From assembly GCF_033568475.1 (NCBI RefSeq), contig NC_133122.1, positions 152,100,861 through 152,164,860 of the forward strand: a stretch of DNA of 64,000 nucleotides, written 5' to 3'. The notes below the pieces were generated by a model. The model saw nothing but the letters and a program-made list of their open reading frames with translations, was not told the DNA's origin and did no database searches. The position numbers and the translations under genes are program-made. The stretch comes from Henckelia pumila (lineage: Eukaryota > Streptophyta > Magnoliopsida > Lamiales > Gesneriaceae). This document shows positions 24,904 through 37,370 of the stretch, piece after piece. Position 1 is the first letter of the stretch. Every line of letters starts with the position of its first letter.

Positions 24904-25038
24904 ATAGCTACGATGGATTGGGAGGAATATGTTACTGAAATAGCATCAATCATATTCAAGGAATAGAGTCATAACATTTTTCTCCACTCAATAACTTTTT
25001 TGTTTATGGAACTCTACTAACAGCTTGGATCATCTTTT
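24904..25038 (+). pseudogene. Right half of a relic RFC3 segment (exon 7 and intron 7 start)
   Basis: From ATGGATTGGGAGGAATA at about 24913 this follows intact RFC3 exon 7 (30237-30301). It then continues into a clear match to the start of intron 7 (about 30302-30375, around GGATTTTTTTGATTCTGG in the intact gene). Because intron sequence is included, the copy arose at DNA level, not from mRNA. The exon copy has a stop (GAATAG where the gene has GAGCAG). ATAGC at 24904-24908 is the right-hand target duplication of the copia element. Confidence 0.85.
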
Positions 25039-25195
25039 TGTTAAAGATAAATATAATAGCGGATACATGGATGTGGTGAAGAAGAAAAGGGCTCAAGATC
25101 CAACTCGTACATTCAAAGGAGTTAAATGAATTCTTGATAGGAAACCCTTAAAAGGGGGATTGTGTTGTGAGATCAAGTTAGACTCTACCACCAAT
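25039..25195 (+). pseudogene. Coding-like fragment of unknown origin
   Basis: Between the RFC3 and GT47 relics one + frame reads for about 50 codons with protein-like composition (KDKYNSGYMDVVKKKRAQDP and on) and a single TGA near 25126. I do not recognise the family, and nothing like it lies between the intact RFC3 and GT47 genes here. It may be an exon remnant of another gene or of a captured sequence. Confidence 0.35.
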
Positions 25196-25605
25196 TATGT
25201 AGTGTACTTTTGATATATGACCCTTGGAAATAGAGGGGAAGTTTTACGACTATCAGAAGCAGATGCATTTTCCAACAATTAATGTATCTATACATCAATT
25301 TTAGCGATAGCCAGTGGAAACCTTCAGGATAAAAATTGCAGGCCAGAGCTTCCTGCTGATTTGGAATTTTGGATAACGAGAAAGAATTATATATATGATC
25401 ATTTCCACCAGAGTTCTTCCACTTTGATGGCACCAATTTTATGGTAAATTCCGAGTTGATCAAGTGGTCCAAAGTGTCAATACACGCTCTATGCTATGCT
25501 TCAAATTCAATCCACCATCCTCTCCACCAGTAGCCAAGAGATTAACATGGAATTCCACTATTTAATGTTACATGTAATCCCAACACTTTCTTATTTTATC
25601 CAATC
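25196..25605 (-). pseudogene. Relic of the GT47 exostosin gene, exon 1 part
   Basis: The + strand sequence follows the intact gene at about 35996-36600: CCCTTGGAAATAGAG, GCAGGCCAGAGCTT, GATCATTTCCACCAGA, CTATGCTATGC and TTCAAATTCAATCCACC. It has an internal deletion corresponding to roughly 36235-36418 and several stops. Orientation is the same as the intact gene, so with the RFC3 relic it mirrors the intact RFC3-GT47 order. Confidence 0.85.
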
Positions 25606-25784
25606 AAACCATGATTCAAATCGGAATCACATCTCCTCAAATGAAAGCATAATCATTTTATTTTTTTGGAAGATTATAAATAGACCAAAGCAGATCATCT
25701 CGAATTCGGAATTAGCCATGCTGATTACGATGCTCAACAATTTCTTCCGTTACCATTTTATTCCATAAATATTAGATATTATTG

Positions 25785-25847
<63 letters not shown>

Positions 25848-26036
25848 TTTATTTGTGTTGTAGTAAATATAAAATATTAATTTACTAAATTTGAATGTTT
25901 TGGAGTTGAGTTGAAAAAAAAAATTTCCATAAAATTATAGAAATATTTTGATAATTTTAATTCTTTTTGGGAAACTGATAATATTTCCTAAATTTAATTT
26001 TTATGTCGATTTCTATTCCAAAAAGCTCGTCTCACA
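25606..26036. other. Gene-free AT-rich stretch
   Basis: Holds an (AT)n microsatellite at about 25788-25844 and no recognisable gene. Confidence 0.6.
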
Positions 26037-26891
26037 ACCTAGAATTAGGGGTGGAATAGGGTCGGGACCCGTTCCATAAAACCCCTACCCAACTCCCGTC
26101 CCAAAAAGAATCGAAAAACATTTTTTTCTTCTGATCCCGTACCCGAAACATTTCGAGACCCAACTATTCGGGATTTTAAATGTTCGGGATCCCGTCCGGT
26201 AGGGAGAGAAAATCCCGAATTTTTTTTAATGTTCAAGATTTCGTTCAAAAAATAAAAAAAAGTGATAATTTTATTAAATATACTATTTAGAAACTTATAT
26301 TTATAAATAAAAATAAATATTCAACTTAAAACATATAATATTAAAATATTCCGGATAATGTTTCAAAGTTTTTTAAGAGAAAAAATGTATCGGATAATTA
26401 TTAATAAAATGTTCGGATACAATTACTATATAAATTTTATTAAATAGATTGTCAAATTAATCTCTTGAGTCTTGTTCTACATATTTTTTTTAATTAGATA
26501 ATTATAAATATGAATTAATTAAATTATTAATTTATTTTAAAAAAATACACAAAAATAAAATGGCATTTCGTGATTTTACAATTTGATCGTCCCAACAATA
26601 AAAATTATGCGAATTAAGTCCACAATTAAGTGTTATATGAGTTGAAACCTAATAATATTTAGTTTATTATATTAATAAATTTATTAATAAAATATATTAT
26701 TATATTATTTCGAGAATCCCATCGGGATAAGGTTTTATTCCCGATCCCGCTCTCGATATTAATCGGGATGGGAAAAATCCCAAAAGTTCGGGTCGAAAAA
26801 ATTTCGATTTGGGATTTTTTCGGAACGGGAATGAGATGAAATTCGGAAAGAGTTGGGATTTCGGGAATTTTTGTCACCCCTACCTGGAATT
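26037..26891. mobile_element. hAT-like non-autonomous DNA transposon with target duplication
   Basis: The element proper is 26047-26881. Its ends are AGGGGTG and CACCCCT, a perfect 7 bp inverted repeat. ACCTAGAATT (26037-26046) and ACCTGGAATT (26882-26891) flank it. Eight or more duplicated bases with one mismatch fit the 8 bp duplication of hAT elements. Both subterminal regions are rich in CGGGA/TCCCG words around an AT-rich centre. No transposase frame is present. Confidence 0.75.
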
Positions 26892-27130
26892 ACTATTTCA
26901 AAATCTCTTACTAAAATAGAGTATCACGTAAAGAAGCTACTTAATTAATTTTGATAATTTATAGATATATATAAAATCACCACCCAATGTCTCAACTGTC
27001 AAGGTAACGTCACTTCATTCAAAAGGGAAGTTTGAAAGCGTTTTACCTAAAGTCGCATTTATTAATTTGCGCCTTTACTGAGTAGGTCTTCGCAGTGAAC
27101 TTGTACTTCACCAGTCCAGTCCACTCCACG

Positions 27131-27140
27131 TTCCCGCCAA
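27131..27140 (+). promoter_or_regulatory. E2F-binding site upstream of RFC3
   Basis: TTCCCGCCAA is a canonical plant E2F site, 87 bases before the RFC3 ATG, probably in the promoter or 5' leader. E2F control at G1/S is established for many plant replication genes. Binding here is inferred. Confidence 0.75.
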
Positions 27141-27226
27141 CACTTTCTCTGCTCTCCTCTCATTGATTCATCTTCCACCGTGCCCGTGTTCGAGTGTTGA
27201 AGAACAAGAACAAGAACAGGGAAAAT

Positions 27227-30200
27227 ATGTTGTGGGTTGATAAGTACCGTCCCAAATCCCTTGACAAGGTTATAGTCCACGAAGAAATCGCTCAAGACCT
27301 CAAGAAATTGGTAATTTTTTGTTACATATATCAAGTTGGTTTTTTAATAATCGATTTGGGGGAGAATTGTGAAATTTATTTGTTTTGGGTAATTGAATGT
27401 CTTTTTGGGGGTTACTTGTAGGTGACGGAGCAAGATTGCCCCCATTTGCTGTTCTACGGGCCTTCGGGGTCCGGTAAGAAGACCCTTATCATGGCCCTTT
27501 TAAGACAAATGTTTGGTCCTAGCGCAGATAAGGTACGATTTCCATTGTTGCCTTTTTCGGTGTGATTATCGTTCACTTGTTAATGAACAACATATGTTAT
27601 CAGTTTCGAGTTGTTTTTCCGGTGTTTGGTAGTTTAATTTGATATATTTTTTAATTTGTGAGCCTCAGATGGGAGAGTTAAAATTCTGATGCCCTTCTTA
27701 TCCACTACAATCGGAGGTTTAGTTGAATGACAGTAACTCTATCTTGATAATTTTATTATGTTGCCCTGCAGGTGAAAGTGGAGAACAAGAATTGGAAAGT
27801 TGATGTAAGTGTTCCCATCTCACTGTTGATATTATATGAATTGTTTTATGTCTATTCCATTTAACACTCCATGCATGTGTAAATACTGCAGTTCTTTATA
27901 GTTTTGTGACTCTGGAGAATAAGAATCATTTTTTTCCTCAGCAAACTATGGTTCTCTGAAAATACGTATTATTGGTCAAATGCTGAGGACCTCTTTGCAA
28001 ATCTCTAGTCCAGCTACTTTTAAGTGTTGTTAAAAGAAGTGGCTTACTCTTGACTACCTTGACCTATGATTAGTTGGTTTCCTACTATCTTCTTGATTCC
28101 AGATATTCACTATTCAGAGGAATGGTCTATAGATTAAAGACTAACATGTTGCGTGAGATGTTCCTGATATTATCCTTTGATATAATCAGAAGAATTTTCG
28201 GTGTTTGCTAAATTATAAGTATATTTCACTATTCAATTTGAGCCAAATCTTTCTTGCACAATAGCTTTGAACCAATATTGGTATTTTTACACAGGTCGGG
28301 AAAGATTTAAGGACAATTCAATCTCAACTGGCTTATTTACTTTTAAATCATATTGCCAATAGATTATCAGTTACAGAACGAGATCACCCTTTAGTTTACA
28401 AACTTACGTGAGGGATATTAGAAGCATAGAGTGAGAGAAGCTATTAAACCTTCTGCTTGTAAGAAGATGCGAGAGGTTTGTTGCATTGTTTGTAAGATCA
28501 TTCATATTATTGTTCAACTTATGATAGGATATGCAGAAGGCTACAAAACCATGTGACTATTTATGATCAATTCCCTGTTTACTGTCTACCCTTGCATGTA
28601 ACCAATGGTCACTGTCACTAGTTTAAGCACTTTTAGTTTGAATAATAGAATGAAAACTAGCTGTCTCAGACTCTCAATTGTGTTGGTATCACAATAAATC
28701 ACTCCCGTGCATCTCTATAGATTTGCTGCCCTAAAACTTGATGATTTGTGCCAGGCTGGAACCAGATCTATTGAAGTAGAGCTTACAACTTTGTCAAGCA
28801 CACACCATGTGGAACTCAATCCCAGTGACGCAGGGTTTCAAGACCGATATGTAGTTCAAGAAATAATTAAGGAAATGGCCAAAAATCGACCTATTGACAC
28901 TAAAGGGAAAAAAGGTTTCAAAGGTAGTTCCTTTTATGCCAATTATGTCATTCTTGGAATAAGCGGACGGTATTTATTCATTCATTATAATTATTGAAAA
29001 CGTAAAGTCAGTAAGTTCTTGGTTCTTGAATAACTTAAAGGAAACGTAATTGCTTTGATTTCATAATATTTTGTAAAATCTGTTTCGATTGATGACAAGT
29101 TATGTGGAACTGTAGTTCTAGTGCTAAATGAGGTTGACAAACTCTCGAGAGAAGCCCAGCATTCTCTTCGAAGAACGATGGAGAAATATAGTGCATCTTG
29201 TAGACTAATCCTATGCTGCAACAGCTCCTCCAAGGTTACTGAAGCCGTCCGCTCTCGTTGTTTGAATATGCGAATAAATGCTCCAACAGAAGGGGAGGTT
29301 GGTAAATTTTTCAATGTTTTTAGCTGCTTCGTAAACAATAGCCTCATAAGGATCTTGCTGTCTTCTCTATGATGTTGGAGCCTGTAGGAAGTATATTTTG
29401 CATGTACTCTCTAATGTTTTTATTACATGCTTAGTAAAAGGGGTTAAATGTTTTTAAATATTTTTTAGCAATTCTTATATTGCATGTTTCTTGTTCTGAT
29501 TTTGAATAATTAAAGCTCCAGTTTTCTGTGTTTTTTGTTTCTCTTTTACCTGTCTTAAGAGACTGCTGTTGTGTTCGGTGCAGGGTTTTTGGGTTTTTAT
29601 TTTTTATGGTTTCCACTCATGATTTTCTACCCTCTGCAGTTAGTATGGTGCTGCATGAGTCTCTTTGCTATCTGAAATTTTTTAAATTTTTTTATCATTC
29701 TTTTCTATCTGAAATTAGTCGAGCACTATTTAGCAAGTAAAAATGTCTTCAGTGTTTCACATCCAGTTGTTTGAACTGTATTATTCTGTAAAGAGCAATT
29801 TTAAAAATGATTTTGAGATTGATCACAACTGCTGGTAATATTCATCTTAAATATAGTCTACCATACATGTCAGTTGATAATTCCAAACAGTAGATTGGTT
29901 CCTCTAATTTTTCCTCCTACATCTTGATCTTTTCTTTTGCTTGTATTACTTGGTTCATTTTCACCATCAGATTGTGAAGGTGTTGGAATTTATTGGCAAG
30001 AAAGAAGGGCTACAATTTCCATCTGGATTTGCTGATCGCATAGCCCAGCAGTCTAATAGGAGTCTGAGGAGGGCAATAATGTTGTTTGAAACTTGTCGTG
30101 TTCAACAGTTGAGTTGCATTTTAGTTTAATTCTGAATGCAGCTAGGTTAATAAGCTATTCTACATTAAACATTAAAATTGTGGGTGTGCTCTTTCGTTTA

Positions 30201-32249
30201 AGGTACCCTTTCACAAACAATCAAGTGATACCCCCAATGGATTGGGAGGAATACATTTCTGAAATAGCATCAAGCATATTCAAGGAGCAGAGTCCTAAAC
30301 GGTTTGGCATTACATTTCTTAACTCAAGGATTTTTTTGATTCTGGAACTGTGCTTGTTTGGATCACGTTATTGTTTCTCTAAGGATTTGTGGTCTAATTG
30401 TGTACTTAAACTTATGATTTTCATTTGACATCGTTTTAGTAAAAGACGAGTAGTGTCAATGACGAAACAGAAATGATATCTAAGGGATGAACTTCAAGTG
30501 GGTTGATTTTTGCACTCTATAATATCCATGTTTACAGATAAAAAACTTCTGTTAAACTATGTGCTTAGGTTGCTACCTTGGCATGGATTTTTATCATCAC
30601 AATATTTGTGTTTCCTTTTTATTGCATATATCTGACCGTTTGCTGGATGAGGTTTGTTCGGAATGTTGGAAGCCAAATGCTTCTTGTGTTACACATATAG
30701 AGGAAAAAACTAAAATAGCGACCGAACCGAATGAATGTGTTATCTGTGGACTATTTGACCCAGTAAAGCACATGATTAGTTAAGTTGAATGAACTTAATG
30801 TAACTGCAGAAAGAACCTATATAATAATGAAGGATCCCAGTTAGTGCAATGATGCCTTTCCTGTCGCCGGTTTTGTGTGTTTGTGCTTAGGTACTTCAGT
30901 TTACTGTTTTATTTCTAATTTGAGTTACTTTTGTAGGTTGTTTGAGGTCCGTGGAAAGCTTTACGAACTACTCATTAATTGCATTCCTCCAGAGATTATT
31001 TTAAAGGTTACAATATTCTGCTTTCGTTATTTACCTCTACCTCGAGTTGAACAACTCTACAATGCATATTTGCAGTTGCGAGTTGAATATTTTGATTTTA
31101 CTTCAGAGGTTGGTTTACGAACTGTTGAAGAAATTGGATTCTGAACTAAAGCATGAGACCTCTCATTGGGCTGCATATTATGTAAGTTAAAAGAGTCTAC
31201 TCCATGGTTTTTTATGTCATTTGTCTAAAAATTCAAACTCTCTTGCTCTGGAGTATCCGGGTTGTCCATTTCTGTTTGGTTTTGGTTTTTCCATAATAAA
31301 AAAGCATCTCAATTTTAGCTTTTGTAGGGATGCTTCCCTGAAAAGTTATTTTGTCCTTGCTGGTTTAGCTTTTTTTTATTTATTAAATTCTTCCCCTGAA
31401 ACTAATTTGGCAGTTTATAATTTTTGTATTCGAGGCCACGATTCCCAATTCTTGTGTTTGGTATCATGTCCACATGTGGTGCTTGTGCTGCCAACAAAAA
31501 TCTATACTACCAGTGCATGTTCCAATGGATTAAAATACTTCATCCATGTTGAAAACAGGAGATTAAAATATCATCTATTAATGCATTTCATCAATGAGTT
31601 GTTGTGCCTGATGATTAAGAAAAATAGTTAAATGTTGTAAAATTTTGTACCAGGAATTGCATGTTTATGTATTTAAAGTAAACTTCTTCTCAGGAACACA
31701 GATTGCGTCTTGGCCAGAAAGCAATATTTCATCTTGAAGGTATGTCATGCCTTCTTTAGTAAATATAAGAATGAATATTGCCGTTTTGCTAATAAGATAA
31801 AAATGTATAAAGCTCCCTTTTTTTTCTTGGTGAAACAGCTTGCTTATCAAATCTTCACTGCATGATAATCTCCTTTGTGAAACTGTGCCTTACTTACCGT
31901 TACCCCTACCTAATCTCTCTGATGTTATAATAAATCATCTCGTTGTCATAATATGCGTTGTTTTTATTTATCAAAATCCATCATAGCAGTAGCATCATTT
32001 GCTTTGTACCGGAAGGATATCTTATCCTCCACGTGTATAATTCAATGCTTATTAGTTAATATCATTCTGTACCATCTTACGGACTTGATCTTACATGCTA
32101 CAAAAATGTTGGGAATATAGAGATCAGCAGTTTCCGGCTGAAGCTAATATCTGAATTTATTTAATGTCTTATGCTTGATTTATCCTGCAGCTTTTGTGGC
32201 CAAGTTTATGAGCATCTACAAAGGTTTCCTGATCGAGACGTTTGGTTGA
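27227..32249 (+). CDS. RFC3: Replication factor C subunit 3 (small clamp-loader subunit)
   Basis: Encodes an AAA+ subunit of the replication factor C complex, which loads the PCNA clamp at primer-template junctions in the nucleus. Eleven exons join in frame: 27227-27310, 27422-27532, 27772-27804, 28755-28923, 29116-29297, 29971-30107, 30203-30301, 30937-31006, 31107-31181, 31694-31739, 32191-32249. All introns are GT-AG. The product has 354 residues, the usual plant RFC3 length. It opens MLWVDKYRPKSLD, has a Walker A GPSGSGKKT (41-49), NEVD in the Walker B position (137-140), an SRC motif (179-181) and ends GFLIETFG. The start was chosen at MLWVDKY; an in-frame ATG at 27194 would add 11 unconserved residues. 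An E2F site lies upstream. Intron 7 holds a 74-codon open frame (30559-30783) that looks accidental. Intact by eye. Confidence 0.97.
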
Positions 32250-33948
32250 AACTTGAGAGTAACAAATGGAGTGAGGTTTCTTTTGTGGCCTATTTCATGC
32301 TCACTTTGCGGCGAATTTGATTTGCTTGCTTCGAGTTGAAGCTTTGTCGGTCTTGATCTTTGACAGACCTACTTCCGGAAATGTTTTAGTGGTCTCTATT
32401 TTGTGCTCAATGTCTTGCTCTTACCAGTTTCACAATCTCTGGTGCTGATTTTGGCTTCATTGGCATCTCTTAACCCAATTTGAATGTTCAAAGCTTAAAG
32501 TTCAAATTTGGAATGTATAAAAGGATAGATGTTGCCAAAAGTACCCCTTATTGATTTCTTTATATTATGCTACTAATAGCACATACCATAAATAGATAAT
32601 TCAATCGATTATTACCTTCCATCAATAAGAAAAATATCAGAATCCAAATAACAAGTAAAATTTACAATATCTTTTTAAAAGAACCGTATAACTTATCTAA
32701 ATCAAGGTTTTAAACAATGCGAAACATGACGACGCGTGTCAGTCAACTTTCAAGTTTCACAAGCTTAAGCGAGTTTAGAACAAGCTTAACTCACTATAGT
32801 GTGAAAAAACATTTTTTATTTTTTGTATAATTTTAGTTATATTAAATTAATTAATAGAATAATTAACATATAAACTTAAAGATTTTATGAATAAATACAT
32901 AAATTTTCAAGTTATAAAAACGTAAGTCTCAAAATAACAAATTATCTGGAATAAAATATTTGTGTTCGGTAGGATTTTATCTCTTAGTCGCAAAGAAAAA
33001 AAATGTACGAAGCAAATTTAATTTTGACGTATTGAAGGTTTTTTTTATATAAAAAAACTTATATTATTAAATATTTATAATTTAAAAGAAAATTTAAAAA
33101 TTAAAAATATTAAAAAAATAAAACATAAAATTAAAAATTATTTTTAAAAAAAATTATTTTTTTCACATATTTTTGTGCTTAATATGGTCAACCAAAGGGT
33201 TGACCGCTTTTTTCACGCTTTTGTCCAAAGCGAAGTTTTTTGCTCACGTTTCACGCTTAATCGCGCTTAAGCGGATTTTTTAGAACACTGCTTTAAATTA
33301 ATTCTCGATAAATTAATAACCTCACAAAAATAATATATTTTTTTTCAGTTTTGATTGAGGTTAGTTTATTAAATCAATATTTTTGATAAATTAATAAGAT
33401 AATAAATTTTAGAAAAATTCTTATATAAATATATGGTTCGTAAATATCATAAATTAATAATCTTCTAAAATTACAAAATATAACTAAGATAAGTTAGTAA
33501 AATGTGATTCAATTGTTTGTTTTTTCTTGAAATTAAAATCTAATTGAAATATAATTCTAATTGAATTTTAAATCTAACTTTTCTTATTGCATCCAAAACT
33601 TATGTTGCATTCTCGGTAACGAAAAATTGTGAATAATTATTTTCGAATGTTTCCTCTCTCGTAGTTGTTTCCAAAGATACTCAATGACTCTTAACTTCAT
33701 CAATCATCATTAATGAAATTTCCAATTGCATTTGCTGTAAGGTTTTTTTTTTAAGATTTGTATTAAATAATACGGAAACTACTAGTGTTACAACAATTTA
33801 ATTAATATATATTAATTAGATCGAAAACATACTCTTTAAAATAATAAATTATTAATTTTTTACATTTATAAATTATTAAAATTTCATGTTCTCAACATTA
33901 TTAATTTATATTATAGAGATTTTAGGGTAATGTAATTTAATGTTTCCT

Positions 33949-33953
<5 letters not shown>
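32250..33953. other. RFC3 3' flank and AT-rich intergenic DNA
   Basis: The first few hundred bases probably hold the RFC3 3' UTR. About 32705-33295 has words like CGCTTAAGCG and GTTTCACGC near both ends and may be an old transposon, but no clean termini are seen. The rest is AT-rich with no gene. Confidence 0.5.
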
Positions 33954-33995
<42 letters not shown>

Positions 33996-34147
33996 TTTGC
34001 TATCCTGCCCACTCACCGTGCCCACCTAATGTGCCCACCATGAGGTGGCACTCAACTATTGGATGTAATTAATTGTGCGTCCAATAGTTGAGTGTCACCT
34101 CATGGTGGACACATTAGGTGGGCACGATGGGTGGGCAGGATAGCAAA

Positions 34148-34178
<31 letters not shown>
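33954..34178. mobile_element. Foldback MITE within a (TA)n tract
   Basis: Arms 33993-34063 and 34080-34150 are inverted repeats of about 70 bases with around five mismatches and a 16-base spacer. They begin AATTTTGCTATCCTGCCCAC. TA repeats flank both sides (33954-33990 and 34152-34178), suggesting insertion into a TA microsatellite. No coding capacity. The superfamily is not certain. Confidence 0.8.
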
Positions 34179-34664
34179 TTAATCGATATAGCTTTTTGTT
34201 TAAATTAGTTTAGAATCTAATTTATATAATTTCCTGTTTATTTGCATCTTAACTAAAAAAGTTCTTGAAGTATTGAGAAGACAAAAAATCAAATGAGAGA
34301 AAGAGACACAGAGAGATCAAAAAATGAATATTCATAACTGGAACGAAACTTGTGGCCTTCAACAAATTTACAATGTACAGATTAAGATTAACCGAGTGGA
34401 ATGCTTAAATAACGAAGATAAGGGATATGCTTGGTTCTTCCCAATACTTAATTTAACAAAGAAAGCTATGCTATCCAGGAGGCTAGAACCTACAAAATTG
34501 AGCAACCCACTGGCTAAAAGAATGAACAAATAGATCAAACTAACCTCTAATACTTACCAGAACTCGGGTCACACCGTTTTCATCTATGATTGATACTCAA
34601 CTATTTTCATCTCCAAAAACGTGGATGGAGCTATGCGTCTGACACCGTAAAGTCAGAAAACCAA
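34179..34664. other. 3' flank of the GT47 gene
   Basis: Probably includes the 3' UTR of the minus-strand gene. A 69-codon + frame at 34324-34533 has no recognisable homology and is likely chance. Confidence 0.5.
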
Positions 34665-36931
34665 TCAAGCAAGACTTCTAGGTACAGCAGCAGACTTAAT
34701 CCCTTCTTCTCTAGGGGTGATTGATCGGAAAAAACGACCGGTCTTGTGAATCTTTAGCTTGACAGCAGGAACCTTTCGCGAAACAGCCTGCCATATCATC
34801 TGTACAGCATCATTTGCTTGTGATGGATACTGAAACTTGTAAAAGTTTTCGACTTCTTTTAGCCTTCCCCACATTCTGGTCCAGTCCGCCTTGGTAATGT
34901 TCCTGACAAGGTTTAGTAGGAACTTTTCTTTGAGAGCATCAGAAGAACGGACAAATACACAGAATTCTGAGTAGTCAAGGACATCTTCGTATGGAAGCTC
35001 GATTTCATCACTAATAATGACAGGTACACAGTGGCTAGCTATGGCATCAAATAGACGGTTTGATGATGGAGTGTCGCCTGCTATGTTGAGGCAGAATTTG
35101 GATGAGCGCATACCAGTGGAAGCTTGTTTGATACCATCCTTCTGAACACTTCCAAATGCGAAGTGCACATCCTTTTCATTTTTCAGCATGTAATACAATT
35201 CTTGACGAATTATTCCACCCTGAAAGCAGCCAAGAAAGTGTTTGACGTAGTTCAATTAAAGAAATCCTGAAGTTAACTGTTTCAAGAATGATTAAGATAT
35301 CATATTACTCAGCAATTTGCCACAAGCACCATCAAATTCTATTAACGCGAAAATATGGGAGTCATGCTACTCCATTTATATAAGACCGAAATTAAAATTA
35401 AAATAACTACAAATAATGCGAGTGGATCTCGGCAGAAGGTTATGCATATTAGCCAAGATATATATGATAAAATATCTTCACAAACAAACAGGATCAGCTA
35501 AAAGAATGAACATCTTCTCCAAGTATAAGCAGAGCCCAAGGAGAGGGGGAAAAAGATTCTTCATGTGTTTTCACACAAAAAGGTGATACTTATCCCTCAG
35601 CGAGGGAAAAAATAAGCACTTTGATTCTGGACTAGAAGTTTGTTGAGTATACCTACATGAACATAGGTGCAAATCATTCAAAGTAATCAAATTGACACAA
35701 CTGATTAATAAATTTGTGTCCCTATTCTTTCAACCACACCACTTTAATCACAGTGGTAACTTAAATAACAAAAGTACGAATCGACAAACAAGAAGAGACC
35801 ACAAAAATCATAGCTTTTAGTTCTGATCAAACACAGTTATGCTTATCAGTAAGAACCAAAAATCTCATGGGACATAGGTTTTAAGAAACCAGCTCATGTT
35901 GCAATACTCAAAAATGCATGTAAATATACAAGTATTTTACCCCAGAAATACAAACATATATCTAAAGAACAAAGGTTTCTTACATCTTTTCGGTAAATAG
36001 CCCCTTGGAAATAGAGCAACGTCTTGCGACTATCAAAATCGGATGCATCATCTGTATAACTTCCAACAACATGCCTGTAAGGCGCAATTACGTCTTTCTC
36101 AACATTAGCAATAGTTGGAGAATACCTTCCGAAATCTGAAAGAATAAATATCGCAGGCCAGAGCTTTGTTCTAGCATCTAAAAGACTATTAGGATGGTGG
36201 GCCATGACTATGTGATCATTTCCACCAGATCTTTTCCATTCATCCTGATCCGTCAAAAAAGTAACCAATTTCTCCTGCAATAAACTATTAATACTCCTTT
36301 TCTGGTTTGGCTTCAGCTTTGAGTACCTATTATAGCAAATGGACGAAAAGAAGGGAACAAAAACAACATCAGCTTCACTAGAATTACGTACTCTAATAGC
36401 ACTGCGGCCTCCCAAATCTTTGGTAAATTCAGAGTTCAAGAGGTCCAAAGTCAGCAAATATTCTATGCTATGCTGCAAATTCAATCCACCGGGGTAGTCA
36501 GGGACCTCGGATCGAACATCCGGCCAAACAACACCCCTTCCCCGGCCTTTCCAGCCCAACAGATTAAAATGGAACTCTGATGGCAAGTCATACATGAAAA
36601 CCTTGAGAATATGCTCACTAGAATCACACTTTCTTGAATTTCTACTCAAGATCACAGCTTCTTCATTAATTGAAGCTCTGGCTTGTAAGTTGGCATCAAG
36701 ATTATTATTTTTTGCCACGGATGGAAGCTTGTAATAGTCAATAGAATAAATCCGGCCAGCCGACCTTAACACTAATAACCAAGATAATATGAACACTGCT
36801 GATATCAATAAGAAAAAAAGGAACAAATATCTATGAGTAAAGAACCCCATTTTTGACATTCTATCCCCAATAAGTCTAAGTTCAATTAAAAGTTGGAGCA
36901 AGACCGAACCAAACTTCAAACATCGTCGCAC
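34665..36931 (-). CDS. GT47 exostosin-family glycosyltransferase, ARAD-like
   Basis: A type II Golgi membrane protein of family GT47, whose plant members add sugars to wall polysaccharides. The closest resemblance I recall is to the putative arabinosyltransferases ARAD1/ARAD2, but the substrate is unproven. Two exons: 36931-35984 and 35219-34665, with a GT-AG intron at 35983-35220. The product is 500 residues from the first ATG. A single membrane anchor lies at about 35-56, then the exostosin domain from about 107. Signatures are [13 protein letters not shown] (194-206), [10 protein letters not shown] at the exon 1 end (307-316), and [19 protein letters not shown] in exon 2. In-frame ATGs at residues 25 and 28 are alternative starts and would leave the anchor intact. 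Convergent to RFC3. A partial relic of this gene is at 25196-25605. Confidence 0.92.
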
Positions 36932-37370
36932 CCTTGCTTCGTATGATTACAAAGACTGGAAATTCAGAGAAAATCTACTCGTAGAATAGGGAAAGCAATA
37001 AGCCCAAATGTAGAACACTTCATCAAGAATCACATTGTAAAATAGGTTGCATGCATTGAGACCAGATAACCCAACACAATAAAGAATCTGATATAACAAA
37101 TCTGATAATCCTACATAAACAGTGATTCGGAGCAAAAAAGGAAAGAGCTGATATCTAATGCAAACAGGGGGATTCCGCAGATGGAAGATGCAACAAGCAA
37201 CAAAACCCAGATGGCGTTTGGTTTCAAATAGTCAACCCGACGAAAACATTCAAGAAACGAAGCTAGAGAGCAACATACATCTGGGAAACGGAGAAAGAAT
37301 GGCGAGGAGAGGGAGAGAGAGGGAGAGAAAAGGTCAATTAAGGTGAAAGGAGCCGAGCACCAAGACAATG
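36932..37370 (-). promoter_or_regulatory. 5' leader of the GT47 gene, CT-rich
   Basis: On the minus strand 37345-37290 is rich in CTCTCC runs, typical of plant 5' UTRs, and leads toward the ATG. Short upstream frames occur (37135-36947, 62 codons; 37368-37111, 85 codons). Whether they are in the mRNA or part of a leader intron cannot be told. Confidence 0.5.

Noticed and set aside
30559-30783. 74-codon frame within RFC3 intron 7
   Set aside because: Flanked by good splice sites of the intron, resembles no RFC3 part, and RFC3 is complete without it.
32705-33295. Possible inverted-repeat element downstream of RFC3
   Set aside because: Shared words at the two ends are weak, and no terminal repeat or target duplication could be fixed.
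37158-37346. 62-codon plus-strand frame near the GT47 leader
   Set aside because: Composition follows the CT-rich leader on the other strand; no recognisable protein.
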